NCBI GenBank assembly: GCA_016180425.1
Contig: JACPBF010000001.1
Coordinates: forward strand, 264,744-328,743
Length of the DNA stretch: 64,000 bases
Source: Elusimicrobiota bacterium
Lineage (GTDB): Bacteria > Elusimicrobiota > Elusimicrobia > 2-02-FULL-39-32
Reading direction: 5' to 3'
Below the pieces are notes generated by a model, which had not been told where the DNA came from, ran no database searches, and worked only from the letters and a program-made list of their open reading frames with translations. Shown here in pieces: positions 25,978 through 36,049 of the stretch (its first letter is position 1; each line of letters begins with the position of its first letter). Both the position numbers and the translations under genes were made by a program.

Positions 25978-27680
25978 TTGAACCACAACCAAGGCAACTA
26001 GCCCTGATTTCAGTATCGGATAAATCTGGGATAGTAGAATTTGCCCATGAACTTTCCAATATAGGTTTTGAAATTATTTCTACAGGCGGCACGTCAAAAA
26101 CTCTGCGTCAAGCAGAAATCTCCACAAAAGAAGTAAGGGATTTTACAGGTTTCCCGGAAATTTTGGAAGGCCGCGTAAAAACCCTTCACCCTAAAATTTT
26201 TGGAGGCATTCTTTATACTAGAGGGGATCCGCGCCACCAAACTGATATGGATAAACAAGGGTTACAACCCATTGATTGCGTGGTAGTTAACCTCTATCCC
26301 TTTGAAAAAATCCATTTAGAAAATAAAATCCCAAAATCAGAAATGCTTGAATTCATAGACATAGGCGGTGTTTCGCTTTTAAGAGCAGCAGCTAAAAATT
26401 TTCAGAATGTAATAGTGCTCTCTGATAGCAAAGATTATCCAAAAGTGATTCAAGAGCTAAAGGAAAAAGGAAATGTTTCTGTAACAACTAGAAAAATCCT
26501 GGCAGAAAAAGCTTTTTCCCATACCGCTCATTATGACAGCATGATTACAAAATATTTTAGAGAAATCTCTATTTCTGAATTTAAAGTCACTCAACCCTCA
26601 GTTCCAGCCAAAGAAGAAGAGGAATCCTTATTTAAAGAAGAGCTCACCATTGGCCTTAGAAAAGTAAAGGATTTAAGATATGGAGAAAACCCTCAACAAA
26701 AAGCAGCTCTCTACAAAGAATCTGGAGGCAGGGATTGGGGAGTGGTTAACGCGGAAGTTTTACAAGGCAAAGAGCTCTCTTTTAATAACTATTTAGACCT
26801 TGAAAACGCATGGCAAATTGTAAATTCCTTAATGTTTGGCAGTGAGGGAACTAACGTAACCTATAGCAAATCTAATGCTTCCTGCGTGATTATTAAACAT
26901 ACCAATCCTTGCGGGGTTGCCATTGCTCAGGGTCTCTTAGAGGCTTTTAAACAGGCTTTTGCAGCAGACCCTTTAAGCGCTTTTGGAGGAGTGATTGGTT
27001 TTTCTTCTACCGTAGAGGAAGATACTGCAAATGAAATAGTAAAAACTTTTTTTGAATGCATCATTGCTCCAGACTATAGCCCCGGCGCCCTTGAAATATT
27101 CAAGAAAAAAACAAATTTAAGAATTTTAAGACAAAAGATTATTCTAACGCTTCCTTACGAATATGACATTAAAAAAATTTCAGGCGGTTATCTCATGCAG
27201 GAAATTGACCCTATTTCTGATTTTATCTCTGCCAAAGATCAGGAGAGGCGTAAAATTGTTACTAAACGCCAACCCACCCCAGAAGAACTCTACTCCTTAG
27301 AATTTGCCTGGAAGGTGTGCCAGCATGTTAAATCTAATGCCATCCTTCTTGCCCGCGGAGCTCTAACCCTTGGGATTGGCATAGGTCAAACCTCAAGAAT
27401 AGACTCTCTTAAAATTGCCATTCAAAAAGCAGGACTTTTAGCTGAAAAAACTTTTGCTCTGCGCGATTCAAAACTTAACCCTGCCAACTTAACGCTGCCT
27501 CTAGTGATGGCTTCAGACGGCTTTTTTCCATTTAAAGATTGCATAGAAGAAGCTGCTAAAGTCGGGGTAAGCGCTATTATTCAACCAGGAGGAAGCATCC
27601 GGGATCAGGAATCTATTGACGCAGCCAATGAAAATAACATCTCCATGATTTTTACCGGCATCAGACACTTTAAACATTAA
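25974..27680 (+). CDS. purH: Bifunctional AICAR transformylase / IMP cyclohydrolase
   Basis: PurH catalyses the last two steps of IMP synthesis. The N-terminal MGS-like cyclohydrolase domain (about residues 1-200) has LISVSDKSGIVEFA, ISTGGTSKTL and EGRVKTLHPKIFGGIL. The C-terminal transformylase has LRYGENPQQKAALY, IIKHTNPCGVA (with the conserved KH), DPLSAFGGVI and MASDGFFPF. The final IFTGIRHFKH matches the family end. At 568 residues it is slightly longer than usual. GGAGGAG precedes the ATG inside recX. Confidence 0.97.
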   Translation: MIEPQPRQLALISVSDKSGIVEFAHELSNIGFEIISTGGTSKTLRQAEISTKEVRDFTGFPEILEGRVKTLHPKIFGGILYTRGDPRHQTDMDKQGLQPIDCVVVNLYPFEKIHLENKIPKSEMLEFIDIGGVSLLRAAAKNFQNVIVLSDSKDYPKVIQELKEKGNVSVTTRKILAEKAFSHTAHYDSMITKYFREISISEFKVTQPSVPAKEEEESLFKEELTIGLRKVKDLRYGENPQQKAALYKESGGRDWGVVNAEVLQGKELSFNNYLDLENAWQIVNSLMFGSEGTNVTYSKSNASCVIIKHTNPCGVAIAQGLLEAFKQAFAADPLSAFGGVIGFSSTVEEDTANEIVKTFFECIIAPDYSPGALEIFKKKTNLRILRQKIILTLPYEYDIKKISGGYLMQEIDPISDFISAKDQERRKIVTKRQPTPEELYSLEFAWKVCQHVKSNAILLARGALTLGIGIGQTSRIDSLKIAIQKAGLLAEKTFALRDSKLNPANLTLPLVMASDGFFPFKDCIEEAAKVGVSAIIQPGGSIRDQESIDAANENNISMIFTGIRHFKH

Positions 27681-27691
27681 AAAATTTTTTA

Positions 27692-27697
27692 TATAAT
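27692..27697 (+). promoter_or_regulatory. TATAAT box before the exported unknown gene
   Basis: TATAAT at 27692-27697 lies 10 bases before the ATG at 27708, predicting a leader of only a few bases. It is the same arrangement as at recX. Confidence 0.35.
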
Positions 27698-27707
27698 AAA
27701 GTTTCTT

Positions 27708-28544
27708 ATGAAAATTTATTTTCTAAATTTTAAGTACAGAACGCTAAAAAGAAGGTCTCAAGACCTGTCAGTTCTAATATCTAAGAATCTACTTATCATT
27801 TTCTTTTTTACAACTTTTTACTTTATTCCTTCAACCCATTCTGCAATAGACACTCAAATAAAAGAGAGAAAACAATTTGGAAAATCTATTCGCACAAGAA
27901 TGCCTCCCCAAATTATCATAGATACCGTGCAAAAAGCATTCCATGCAAGAAGCGCTGAATGGAAAACCATGTGGCAAACCTTTGTGGTAGAAGATGATGA
28001 AGACAAAAATGAATATGTGATTGTCGCAAGAAGCATAGAAAAACCATGGGCTTTTAGCTTAAATAAAGGGAACTGCGATAAGCCAGAAAACTATGAACAA
28101 TTAATGAATCAAATCGCCTCTGGCGGCACTCCATTAAGGATAGATGCTTTAATTGGGGTTAAAAAAGATCGTTCATGGTTTAGATATACTATAAATATTT
28201 ACGAGCCAATGTATTCAAATTGGAAAAATCCATGCTATCTATGGAACCTTCCTCCGGGCAAAGGATCTGACCCATTTTATAATCAAAATTATAATATGCA
28301 GGTCTATTCACAAAATTTAAAGAAAAATATAGTTGAGCTTGTGAAAAGTTTTGAAACATGGAAACCGCCTAAACAAGTAAAAAAAATTCCAGTAATGAAA
28401 GGTAAGGGAGAGGAACTCATTGGCGGTGAAACAGAGCTTCTTACTGAGGAAGAACTAAAACTGCCATTAGAAGAACAAGAAAAAATCATAAAAAAGAGAG
28501 CTAAACAACAGAAGAAAAAACACTGGTGGTTCAGTAAAGATTAA
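27708..28544 (+). CDS. Exported protein of unknown function
   Basis: I do not recognise this 278-residue protein. It has a basic N-region (FKYRTLKRRS), a hydrophobic segment (about residues 26-44) and a likely signal-peptidase site after THSA. The mature part is mixed alpha/beta with a Trp-rich middle and repeated acidic patches (DDEDKNE), and ends in a highly charged KK-rich tail. Transcription may start just before its ATG. It is the last plus-strand gene before a 480-base intergenic region. Confidence 0.65.
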   Translation: MKIYFLNFKYRTLKRRSQDLSVLISKNLLIIFFFTTFYFIPSTHSAIDTQIKERKQFGKSIRTRMPPQIIIDTVQKAFHARSAEWKTMWQTFVVEDDEDKNEYVIVARSIEKPWAFSLNKGNCDKPENYEQLMNQIASGGTPLRIDALIGVKKDRSWFRYTINIYEPMYSNWKNPCYLWNLPPGKGSDPFYNQNYNMQVYSQNLKKNIVELVKSFETWKPPKQVKKIPVMKGKGEELIGGETELLTEEELKLPLEEQEKIIKKRAKQQKKKHWWFSKD

Positions 28545-28964
28545 TTTATAAATCTTTAAAGACTTAAGATCATAAAACCAATCCAGACATTTCCTAAAAA
28601 TTCATCCCCCTCGCATATAGCTAGAGACAATCTAATATAGGCATTAGGCTTTCTTGAGCCTGTGTCTAAAAATATAAAATTCTTATCTACTTCGTTTCCC
28701 TTAACCTAAAAACTTTTCATACAACTTATAGATACCTACTTGGTCTTACGCAGGGCACTCTGCTTATTAAGCTCTCATCCAAGAATATTACCTGAGAATA
28801 AATCCCACTTGCTGTTTTAAGCTAACAGTAATTTGGGGTAAATAGAGAGTAATCCCACTAAATAATTTACTTATTTATGAGAACGAAATAAACAATACAC
28901 CTATTTGTTGAATTCCTTAAATCCAGTTGAATGGAGGTAACCCTTATATAAGGGACACACAAAA
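28545..28964. other. Intergenic region with a perfect 14-bp palindrome
   Basis: No gene is visible. A weak hairpin (AGGCT, six-base loop, AGCCT, 28646-28661) lies about 100 bases after the preceding gene's stop. CCCTTATATAAGGG at 28941-28954 is a perfect palindrome and may be an operator. No tRNA or riboswitch fold is recognisable. Confidence 0.5.
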
Positions 28965-29001
28965 GAAAACGCCCTATCTTGAAAAAAGATAGGGCGTTTT
29001 C
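28965..29001 (-). terminator. Rho-independent terminator (both strands possible)
   Basis: A 16-bp perfect stem (GAAAACGCCCTATCTT and its complement) closes a five-base loop. On the minus strand, the end of the PorV-like gene (29026), it is followed by the T-rich TTTTCTTTTG, so it most likely ends that transcript. Confidence 0.85.
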
Positions 29002-29025
29002 TTAAAACTTTCGTTTAACTTAGAC

Positions 29026-30030
29026 TTAGAATTTTACGCCAACAGAGATTCTGTGAGTAGATCCAAGATCTCCTAAAGGCATCCAGGCATAGTCTAATGT
29101 GGCCATTTGGAATCCAAAACCTACGCCAATGGTTACTCCATTAAAACCATCTACCTTTCTACCTCTAGAATTGTATCCTAGTCTTCCAGAAAGATTCATC
29201 CCTTCTTGTATTTGGTATTTATAGTCTGTTCCTAAAGCAAGAGTTGGGGAATTGTCTTCTGGGAAAACAATATCCGCTGCAGCTACCCAGCTGTCAGAAA
29301 CCTTGTATCCGCTGCCAAGTTTAATCAAGATTGGCAGCTTAGAACTCTCAGACTCAAACTTAAGGCTTCCTCCCAGATTTTGCGCGGTAAAACCAAGAAG
29401 CAATTTACCATCCATTAGTTTATTGTATTGCGCGCCTAAATCCACTGCTACAGTAGTAGCGGATTCTTTAATCTTAGAGTTAATAATTTTTAGGTTTAAT
29501 CCTAAAGGAATTTCCATTAATACTTTTGCATAGGAAAGATTCACAGCAAGATCGCTGGGGGTAAATGTACCCACCTTAGATGCTTTTATATCTGTTTCAT
29601 CTATGCTGCCTGCTGTAAAATATTGGAAACCAATACCAGCAGAACCAATAGTTTCAGATATAGGCATTGCAAACGCTACCCAATGGTAGCTAGTTTCTTC
29701 CACATATTTAGAGAACATATACTCTGCTCCTTTTTTCTCTAAACGAGCAAGTCCAGCTACGTTATAAAAGATAGAATTTGCATCATCAGCCACAGCAGTG
29801 TATGCTTCACCCATGCCTATAGCTCTTGCGCCCACAGGAAGTTTTAAGAACTGTCCAGTGCGCGTGCCAGCATCTTTATCGCTAAAGGCTGCGAACATAA
29901 GCGGGGTGCAAAGCACAACAGCCAGAAGTGCAGCAACGAATCTTACCATTATTTTTCCAATCATGTTGGTTTTTTTAGTTAGATTATCCATTTTCATTAT
30001 CCTTATGTTTAATTTAAATGTATTATTCAT
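29026..30030 (-). CDS. PorV/PorQ-family outer-membrane protein
   Basis: A 334-residue outer-membrane beta-barrel-type protein. After a long N-region and hydrophobic signal (about residues 27-46), the mature part starts with the family signature GQFLKLPVGARAIGMGEAY, then AVADDANSIFYNVAGLA. It ends in alternating hydrophobic strands and a final aromatic (GVKF). PorV-like proteins work with type IX-like secretion, shuttling proteins that carry C-terminal sorting domains; the next gene upstream encodes such a protein. I chose ATG 30030: an AAGGGGGGTGAT ribosome site precedes it, while the GTG at 30039 overlaps that site. A long terminator follows. Confidence 0.85.
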   Translation of the reverse strand: MNNTFKLNIRIMKMDNLTKKTNMIGKIMVRFVAALLAVVLCTPLMFAAFSDKDAGTRTGQFLKLPVGARAIGMGEAYTAVADDANSIFYNVAGLARLEKKGAEYMFSKYVEETSYHWVAFAMPISETIGSAGIGFQYFTAGSIDETDIKASKVGTFTPSDLAVNLSYAKVLMEIPLGLNLKIINSKIKESATTVAVDLGAQYNKLMDGKLLLGFTAQNLGGSLKFESESSKLPILIKLGSGYKVSDSWVAAADIVFPEDNSPTLALGTDYKYQIQEGMNLSGRLGYNSRGRKVDGFNGVTIGVGFGFQMATLDYAWMPLGDLGSTHRISVGVKF

Positions 30031-30044
30031 CGCTATCACCCCCC

Positions 30045-33000
30045 TTACCTTTGAACCGCAATCTTGAGGGTCTTTTTGTCTCCTCCGCCCTTAATTAAGG
30101 CGAAATAGACCCCGCTTGCTACATCTTTTCCATCTTCATTCTTTGCATTCCAGTTCACTATGCCAGTGGCATCAGCCTTTAATTGTTTTACTAAATCTCC
30201 AGCAAGTGTATATATCTGGATGGTTGAATTTACAGGCATTAAATCAAACGTAATACCTTGAGCTAGTTGAGATGCAACCGTTGGTCTGAATGGATTTGGA
30301 TATACAATTGTATTAGCTAGATTAGCAGCAGGAGCTGCAATCACAATTCTGAATTGAGTAAGGTGAGTTACTTTACCACTCACATTTCCACCTGCTTTAA
30401 GGGATGATTCCTTAATCTTAATGTATTTACTATCAGGATTAAGGAACGCAAGTTTTACTAATTCAATTGATTTTCCAGATAGTTTAGTTATTATTTGACC
30501 TTCATTAGTCTTCAGAATGATAGTAATTAGCTTCTTGAATTCTGTCTTACCACTCTCTAACTTAATATCCAAGGCAACACCTACACCTTCCACTCCGGGC
30601 GTATCAGCTGCGGGATTGGTAACTACAGTAGGAGTTAAGAACTTATCAGCGCCATCTAAAGCGCCTTTAGGTGTTTCAATAGTAATTTCACTTACTACTA
30701 CACCACCCAGAGAAACTTCTGTAATTGTATAAGTTACAGTGTTATCCTTGTTAGGATCAATTGTGGGATCTCCGGATTTTAAAGTAACGCTTACAGAAGC
30801 TTTGATAGTTGCAGTAGCAGTAGAGTAAACAGCTGTATTATCAGAAATATTTCCAGATTCATCAAAGGCTCTAACTATAAACCAGAAGTCACCATCACTT
30901 GAGAATGATCCAGATTCAGGTATTGTAAGAGTTTTCTGAACAGTAGCTCCTGGAGCTATTGATCCAGTGCCAGCAGTTCCATTCACAATTAATGAGTCTG
31001 TCCCAATAGTTAAAGTTTGAGTTGAAACAACCAATCCTCTTGTACTGCTAGTTGAGAAGTTAAATGGCGCTGAATTTTTTACAGTATCTGTTGAAATCGC
31101 GCTATTTCTATGACCATATGGTAAGAATTGTGCCCAGGTATTTGCAAAATTATAATTTGTTGCAAATCCAGTTAAAGCTGCGCCACTTAATCCCTGTAGA
31201 GCTTGAACTGGATAACAAGGAGCACACCCCTGACCTCTCTCACTAGATCCAGAAGAGTAATACACAATAAATCCTGCGCCAGCTGTTAAACTGCCAGTTG
31301 TTCCATCATCTCCTGGAGCTATCCATTGTAACGTAACCTCTTTTGTTCCAGCTGATAGAACCGTTAGCCCTGTTGGCACGTTAGGCGCTGAAGATTCGCT
31401 TACAGTAAATTGCGCTAAAGTATTTGTTGAGAATAATGTACGGCCAAGCACAGATTTACTAGCTCCAGGATAGGTTCCAGGATCAATTGTAGTGGAAACA
31501 CTAATGACCCACGCACCTGGCATCTTCCCAGTTGGGAAACTAAATGTTGCAGTTGTACCTGTGCTATCTACTAATGTTAAAGCTGCAGAAAAAGTAGCTG
31601 AACTCGCTGCAGTAGCTGCAACATATTCAGTTGATGCAGAGGCTGGAGAAAATTTAGCTTGTACAGTAGTTCCAACAGTTAGCCCTCTACCATAAAGAGT
31701 TACGGTTGTAGCCCCACTATTACCTCCAGTAATTGGAGTTATAGAATTAACAGCCGGTACGCTTGCAATAGAAATACCTGTTGCAACTGATCTTACCCTT
31801 GCATTACTATAGGCAACAGTAGGATGAACCCTATCAATAACCATGCTATAGGAAGCAACTGCGCTGCCTGTTCCAGTAGCAGATCTTAAATCAAAGCTAA
31901 CGGTTGCGCTGGTTCTAGCCACACCAAGAACAGTTAAGGAAGCACTCCCGATCTTTGCAGCATCAGAACCATCAAGATAAAGTTCTGCTGTAGTTCCATT
32001 CATCAGGCCCGTCCCAATAATAGTAAATGTAGCAAATTCCATAGTAGCGTAATTTGTATTATCTACATTAGAAACACTTGTAACTGTAGAAGCAAGAAGT
32101 GTTAAAGAACCAACAGCTGTTCTAGCATTTGTAACCACACCAACCACATCTGCAACTGAAGTAGTTAGAGTTACAGTGAATACCCCTGTAGAAACTGATC
32201 CAAATAAACCAGAACTTACACCTGCTACAGTTGCAGTGCCTGGGATAGTAACTAACATTGTTTGTCCATGATTTAAAATAACGCCAGTTTCACTGCCAGT
32301 AGTATGCGTAAAAGTAGTAAAATTTATATTCCCATTAGCATGAGTTATTGAGAATGTAACAGAAGATCCAAGAACAAAACCTCTACCCTGAAGCGCTACA
32401 ACAACATTATGAGTAGAGTTATATAAAGTGCCATTAGGAATATCAGTTATAACTGGGGTTGTTATAGTAGTGATGGCAATGGATGAAACCCAGAGCGCAT
32501 TTGGACTATATATAACACTCCCACCAGATAAACTCGCAAGACCTTGAATATTTACAGTAGATTCTGCTATAAATTCAGAAGTTGCACGGTTACCTAAAGC
32601 TGTTGATGCAGTTACATTATAAAATTTGCCGGGAGACATCCCTCTAAAATTAACACCTGAGAGCGTTCCTGTTCGGCTTGAAGAATCTACATTTAGTAAT
32701 GCAACAGCAGTTGTAAATGAAGATCCATCTACCGCAACAAATGATATTGTAGAACCTACCATTAGTCCCCAACCGTTTACTGTAAAATCATAGCTTCTGG
32801 TATTTGCAACTGCGCTAGATGTTCGCACATCAGTTCCACTTGACAGTAGAATTGAAGATATAGACATACTTGCAATATTTACACTAATATTTGGCGATTG
32901 AGCAATTACAGTAGAAACAGAAATGGCTGTATCTGAATTAGAAAAACCACCGCCCGTAACACAACCTGACCCTATATAAAAGTAATATCCCTCAGTTGCA

Positions 33001-35753
33001 TTTGTTTTAGGTGTAAATGTTGCAGTTGCCCAACTACTGCTATTTACAGTAAAAGAGTTAACAATAGCATTCTTTGCAAAAACTTGAGGGATACCGGATG
33101 CAAGTATTGAACCTTGTGGAGCAGTAGAAATCCAAAGAGTTGTACCGCTTATTAATCCAGTGCCATTGATATTAACAGATGTAGCCGCAGCGCTAGCAAT
33201 TAATAAGGTTGAATCTCCTGTTTGTGCATAAACTGCTGTAATTGTTGGAGTGGAGAATGTTATAGTAGATGGGGAAATTGCAGAATGCCAGACTCCATTG
33301 ACATTTGTCGAAATACGCACATACCATGGATTAAAACCACTTGTATTTTCAGGAGTTTTCAAGCCAAAAATATTTCCATTGGCTCGAATAATTGTGGAAT
33401 TAGTAGATGCTGTTACAGTTAAGCTAACTTTGCCCCCAATTTGATCTGGTCCAATTTCTAGATTTGAAGTTGTGGTAAGAAAAACTGTACCTACTGTTGA
33501 ATCCCCACCACCTGTTATATTTCTTGAAAACATTGGCCCATTAGATGAATAAGAAATTAATACGAATTGTGCTTGAGTAGAGGTAATCACAGGACCACTT
33601 GAGGAAGTTAACCCATCATCAGGTTGACTGATAAGATTGTATTGAAATTTAGTTAATATAAGAGCATTTTCCTTTTTACCCTGCATTGTAATACCACTAT
33701 CTACCCCTGTCTTAGTAGTATATACAACTGTATAAGTTAATGGAAAAGTTGCGCTAGCAGTAGAAGCAGCAATGCTTCTAAATTGAGCTAACCCATTATG
33801 CACATTTACACCACTATCTGCAGAAGGATTAAAACTAGTTACATTAATATGACGGCTTGCTACAGCAGTATTGGCACTAAACTCTGTTACTGTCCCTGTA
33901 GAGAGAAAGCTACTATCTTCACTGATTGAGTCTGCAGCAGAAGGAGCAAATCTGAAATTGCCTCCTCTTGCAAATCTATCGGATACCTGTTCATTTAGTG
34001 AAGTTATAGTAAAAGAGGAAGTTAAAACATCTCCAAGTCCCCAAGCCACTGAAGTTGTAGTAATGCTTACACCAATAAACGGAGCGCCTGCTGAAATATC
34101 CCCGGAAACTGCTGTAGCGCTAGTTGGACGGCTTGCAAATGTTGGAGTAGATACACCTATAAAATTTACATTAATTGCTTGAGAAAAAATATTTCCTGTT
34201 GAAGCAGTACTTACACTTACAATTGTATGACTCGTGGCTTGCACAAAAGCCCAAACAGAACCAGTACCAGAAGAGGCAGACACGCTCATTGTAGCTCCAG
34301 AAGCTACATAAATTGCATACGTACCAGCAGTGGATGATAATCCACCTTCTGTCTCAGTTGGAGAATCAGCTGGATTTAAATCATTTAGAATCGCTCCAGC
34401 TCCACCATCTGTAATATTAGAGCGCACACGAACAGCACTAAGAGCTGTGCCATAAGAATCTTGCACAGTTCCACTTAAAGTTAAAAAATTTAAAGATGCT
34501 AAACCATTAGCATGTTTGAAAATTCCAAGAGGAATTCGACCATCAGTGGGGTTATTTAAAATACCACCTTTAGTTGCTGTTAAACCAGAAACAAGATTAG
34601 CTTTACCTAACTGAACCCCTGTAATATTTTCACTAAAATCATCAAAGAAACTTCCTGTTGACCCAAAAACAGCCCAGAGATTACTGCTCTTTACATAAGA
34701 AACAATCAATCCTCGAGCACTGGCTGTATTATCAATTGTCTGAGCATCCCCATCATCAATCTTTTGGATATACCAGCAAGAAGAGATATTTCTTCTTTGA
34801 ACAGCATATTTTACTCCTACAGAACTATTGGTATAAACAATTCGGGTTACATTGCCTGCATCTATAACATAAATATTACTCATTGAACCGCTATCAATTG
34901 TATCTCTTGCCTCTACAATTGCACCTGCACTAATATTTACTAGCTTAAGAGCATTTGCAAGCGCATCATAATAAACAACACCTCTTTGTTGATTTGTGCT
35001 ATTAAGGAAGGAAGAAAAATATCCAGTACTTCCAATATTACCTGAACCACTAGAAAGCACCGTAATAAATGAACCAAGAGTATCTGCTGAAGCTCCAAAA
35101 GTAATAGAGCTAGCCTCTAAACTATAGCGAGCGCCATCTGCTGATAGCGAAGAATAAACAAGTAAAAATCCATTGCCAGAAGCATTCGCGCTTAATCCTG
35201 ATGCAGTTACTAAACCACTTCCAAGAATAAATTGAGGACTTTGATTTTGCGTTGTTCCAACTAAATAATTAATTGTTTTAGAAGAGGTATCATAAAAATA
35301 AACATGAGGAACACCAGCATCTGTATAAGCAACATTAAGATATGCAGGCGCACTTCTAGTAGCATTAATAGCGCCTGTACTTAATGTACTTATAGTATAA
35401 CTGCCATTTGCAGTGTTAGATGCAAGCATAATAGAAAAAGTTGTAGCGCTTTTTGTGGTGTAAAATACATGAATATAATTATTTGCTACATCCTTTGCTT
35501 GCACCATTTCATCAACGGTCGTATTATTTATAACAGTAGGCGTGCCTACTGAAATGGTCAATGCTTGTGCCCGGGTAGAGATGGATAAAAACATTATTGC
35601 GGCTAACCCGAAACTGGCAAGCATTGTACCAACACTGGCTATGGCTGACGATACAAATGATCGCTTCATTCTTTGCCCTCCCAATTTAGTTTTCGCGATT
35701 GATCGCGAATTATTTTCTATATTGCTTGATTTTTTAAAATAAGATAAATGCAT
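30045..35753 (-). CDS. Large secreted surface protein with IPT/TIG-like repeats, Fn3 and sorting-type C-terminus
   Basis: About 1,900 residues. A signal segment lies near LASFGLAAIMFLSIS. An N-terminal beta-rich part (roughly the first 400 residues) may form a propeller. Five repeats about 110-130 residues apart each contain a G-x-GL/GF-x2-GTT/GST core (GTGLISGTT, GWGLMVGST, GRGFVLGSS, GTGLMNGTT, GRGLTVGTT), as in IPT/TIG folds. An Fn3-like domain follows (PTGLTVLSAGTKEVTLQW). The last 90 residues are a FlgD-like/T9SS-type sorting domain (VYPNPFRP, IYTLAGDLV, WNAKNEDGKDVASGVYFALI). Two starts have good ribosome sites: ATG 35753 (GGAGGA) and ATG 35669 (GGGAGG). The shorter one gives a more normal signal peptide. 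The PorV-like gene lies 14 bases downstream. Confidence 0.85.
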   Translation of the reverse strand: MHLSYFKKSSNIENNSRSIAKTKLGGQRMKRSFVSSAIASVGTMLASFGLAAIMFLSISTRAQALTISVGTPTVINNTTVDEMVQAKDVANNYIHVFYTTKSATTFSIMLASNTANGSYTISTLSTGAINATRSAPAYLNVAYTDAGVPHVYFYDTSSKTINYLVGTTQNQSPQFILGSGLVTASGLSANASGNGFLLVYSSLSADGARYSLEASSITFGASADTLGSFITVLSSGSGNIGSTGYFSSFLNSTNQQRGVVYYDALANALKLVNISAGAIVEARDTIDSGSMSNIYVIDAGNVTRIVYTNSSVGVKYAVQRRNISSCWYIQKIDDGDAQTIDNTASARGLIVSYVKSSNLWAVFGSTGSFFDDFSENITGVQLGKANLVSGLTATKGGILNNPTDGRIPLGIFKHANGLASLNFLTLSGTVQDSYGTALSAVRVRSNITDGGAGAILNDLNPADSPTETEGGLSSTAGTYAIYVASGATMSVSASSGTGSVWAFVQATSHTIVSVSTASTGNIFSQAINVNFIGVSTPTFASRPTSATAVSGDISAGAPFIGVSITTTSVAWGLGDVLTSSFTITSLNEQVSDRFARGGNFRFAPSAADSISEDSSFLSTGTVTEFSANTAVASRHINVTSFNPSADSGVNVHNGLAQFRSIAASTASATFPLTYTVVYTTKTGVDSGITMQGKKENALILTKFQYNLISQPDDGLTSSSGPVITSTQAQFVLISYSSNGPMFSRNITGGGDSTVGTVFLTTTSNLEIGPDQIGGKVSLTVTASTNSTIIRANGNIFGLKTPENTSGFNPWYVRISTNVNGVWHSAISPSTITFSTPTITAVYAQTGDSTLLIASAAATSVNINGTGLISGTTLWISTAPQGSILASGIPQVFAKNAIVNSFTVNSSSWATATFTPKTNATEGYYFYIGSGCVTGGGFSNSDTAISVSTVIAQSPNISVNIASMSISSILLSSGTDVRTSSAVANTRSYDFTVNGWGLMVGSTISFVAVDGSSFTTAVALLNVDSSSRTGTLSGVNFRGMSPGKFYNVTASTALGNRATSEFIAESTVNIQGLASLSGGSVIYSPNALWVSSIAITTITTPVITDIPNGTLYNSTHNVVVALQGRGFVLGSSVTFSITHANGNINFTTFTHTTGSETGVILNHGQTMLVTIPGTATVAGVSSGLFGSVSTGVFTVTLTTSVADVVGVVTNARTAVGSLTLLASTVTSVSNVDNTNYATMEFATFTIIGTGLMNGTTAELYLDGSDAAKIGSASLTVLGVARTSATVSFDLRSATGTGSAVASYSMVIDRVHPTVAYSNARVRSVATGISIASVPAVNSITPITGGNSGATTVTLYGRGLTVGTTVQAKFSPASASTEYVAATAASSATFSAALTLVDSTGTTATFSFPTGKMPGAWVISVSTTIDPGTYPGASKSVLGRTLFSTNTLAQFTVSESSAPNVPTGLTVLSAGTKEVTLQWIAPGDDGTTGSLTAGAGFIVYYSSGSSERGQGCAPCYPVQALQGLSGAALTGFATNYNFANTWAQFLPYGHRNSAISTDTVKNSAPFNFSTSSTRGLVVSTQTLTIGTDSLIVNGTAGTGSIAPGATVQKTLTIPESGSFSSDGDFWFIVRAFDESGNISDNTAVYSTATATIKASVSVTLKSGDPTIDPNKDNTVTYTITEVSLGGVVVSEITIETPKGALDGADKFLTPTVVTNPAADTPGVEGVGVALDIKLESGKTEFKKLITIILKTNEGQIITKLSGKSIELVKLAFLNPDSKYIKIKESSLKAGGNVSGKVTHLTQFRIVIAAPAANLANTIVYPNPFRPTVASQLAQGITFDLMPVNSTIQIYTLAGDLVKQLKADATGIVNWNAKNEDGKDVASGVYFALIKGGGDKKTLKIAVQR
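35692..35709. repeat. Small hairpin between the two candidate starts
   Basis: TTCGCGA-TTGA-TCGCGAA forms a 7-bp stem with a four-base loop, about 12 bases upstream of the second Shine-Dalgarno (on the minus strand). It may tune choice of start or simply be coding. Confidence 0.4.
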
Positions 35754-36049
35754 GGATTCTTCCTCCATTTTATTTGGTTTTAAATAAAATTTTGATTTTT
35801 GGCGCAAAAATAAATTTGCGCCAGTGGACTGGGACTGCTCTTTTAGATTTAAGCTTTCGCTGTTAATTTTTATTTACCAATTTTTTTTTAAGGAAGGCCT
35901 GAAAAGAAAAGATACGGAGCAAGTTCGAGTGAATCTAGAAAAAAATAATAAGACAATTTATGTTTTCGAATTTTGCTTGAATCTCTTTTCTCCATGCATC
36001 CTCGACGACAATTTCTTAAAAAATTCTAACTACAATCCAACATGCAAAG

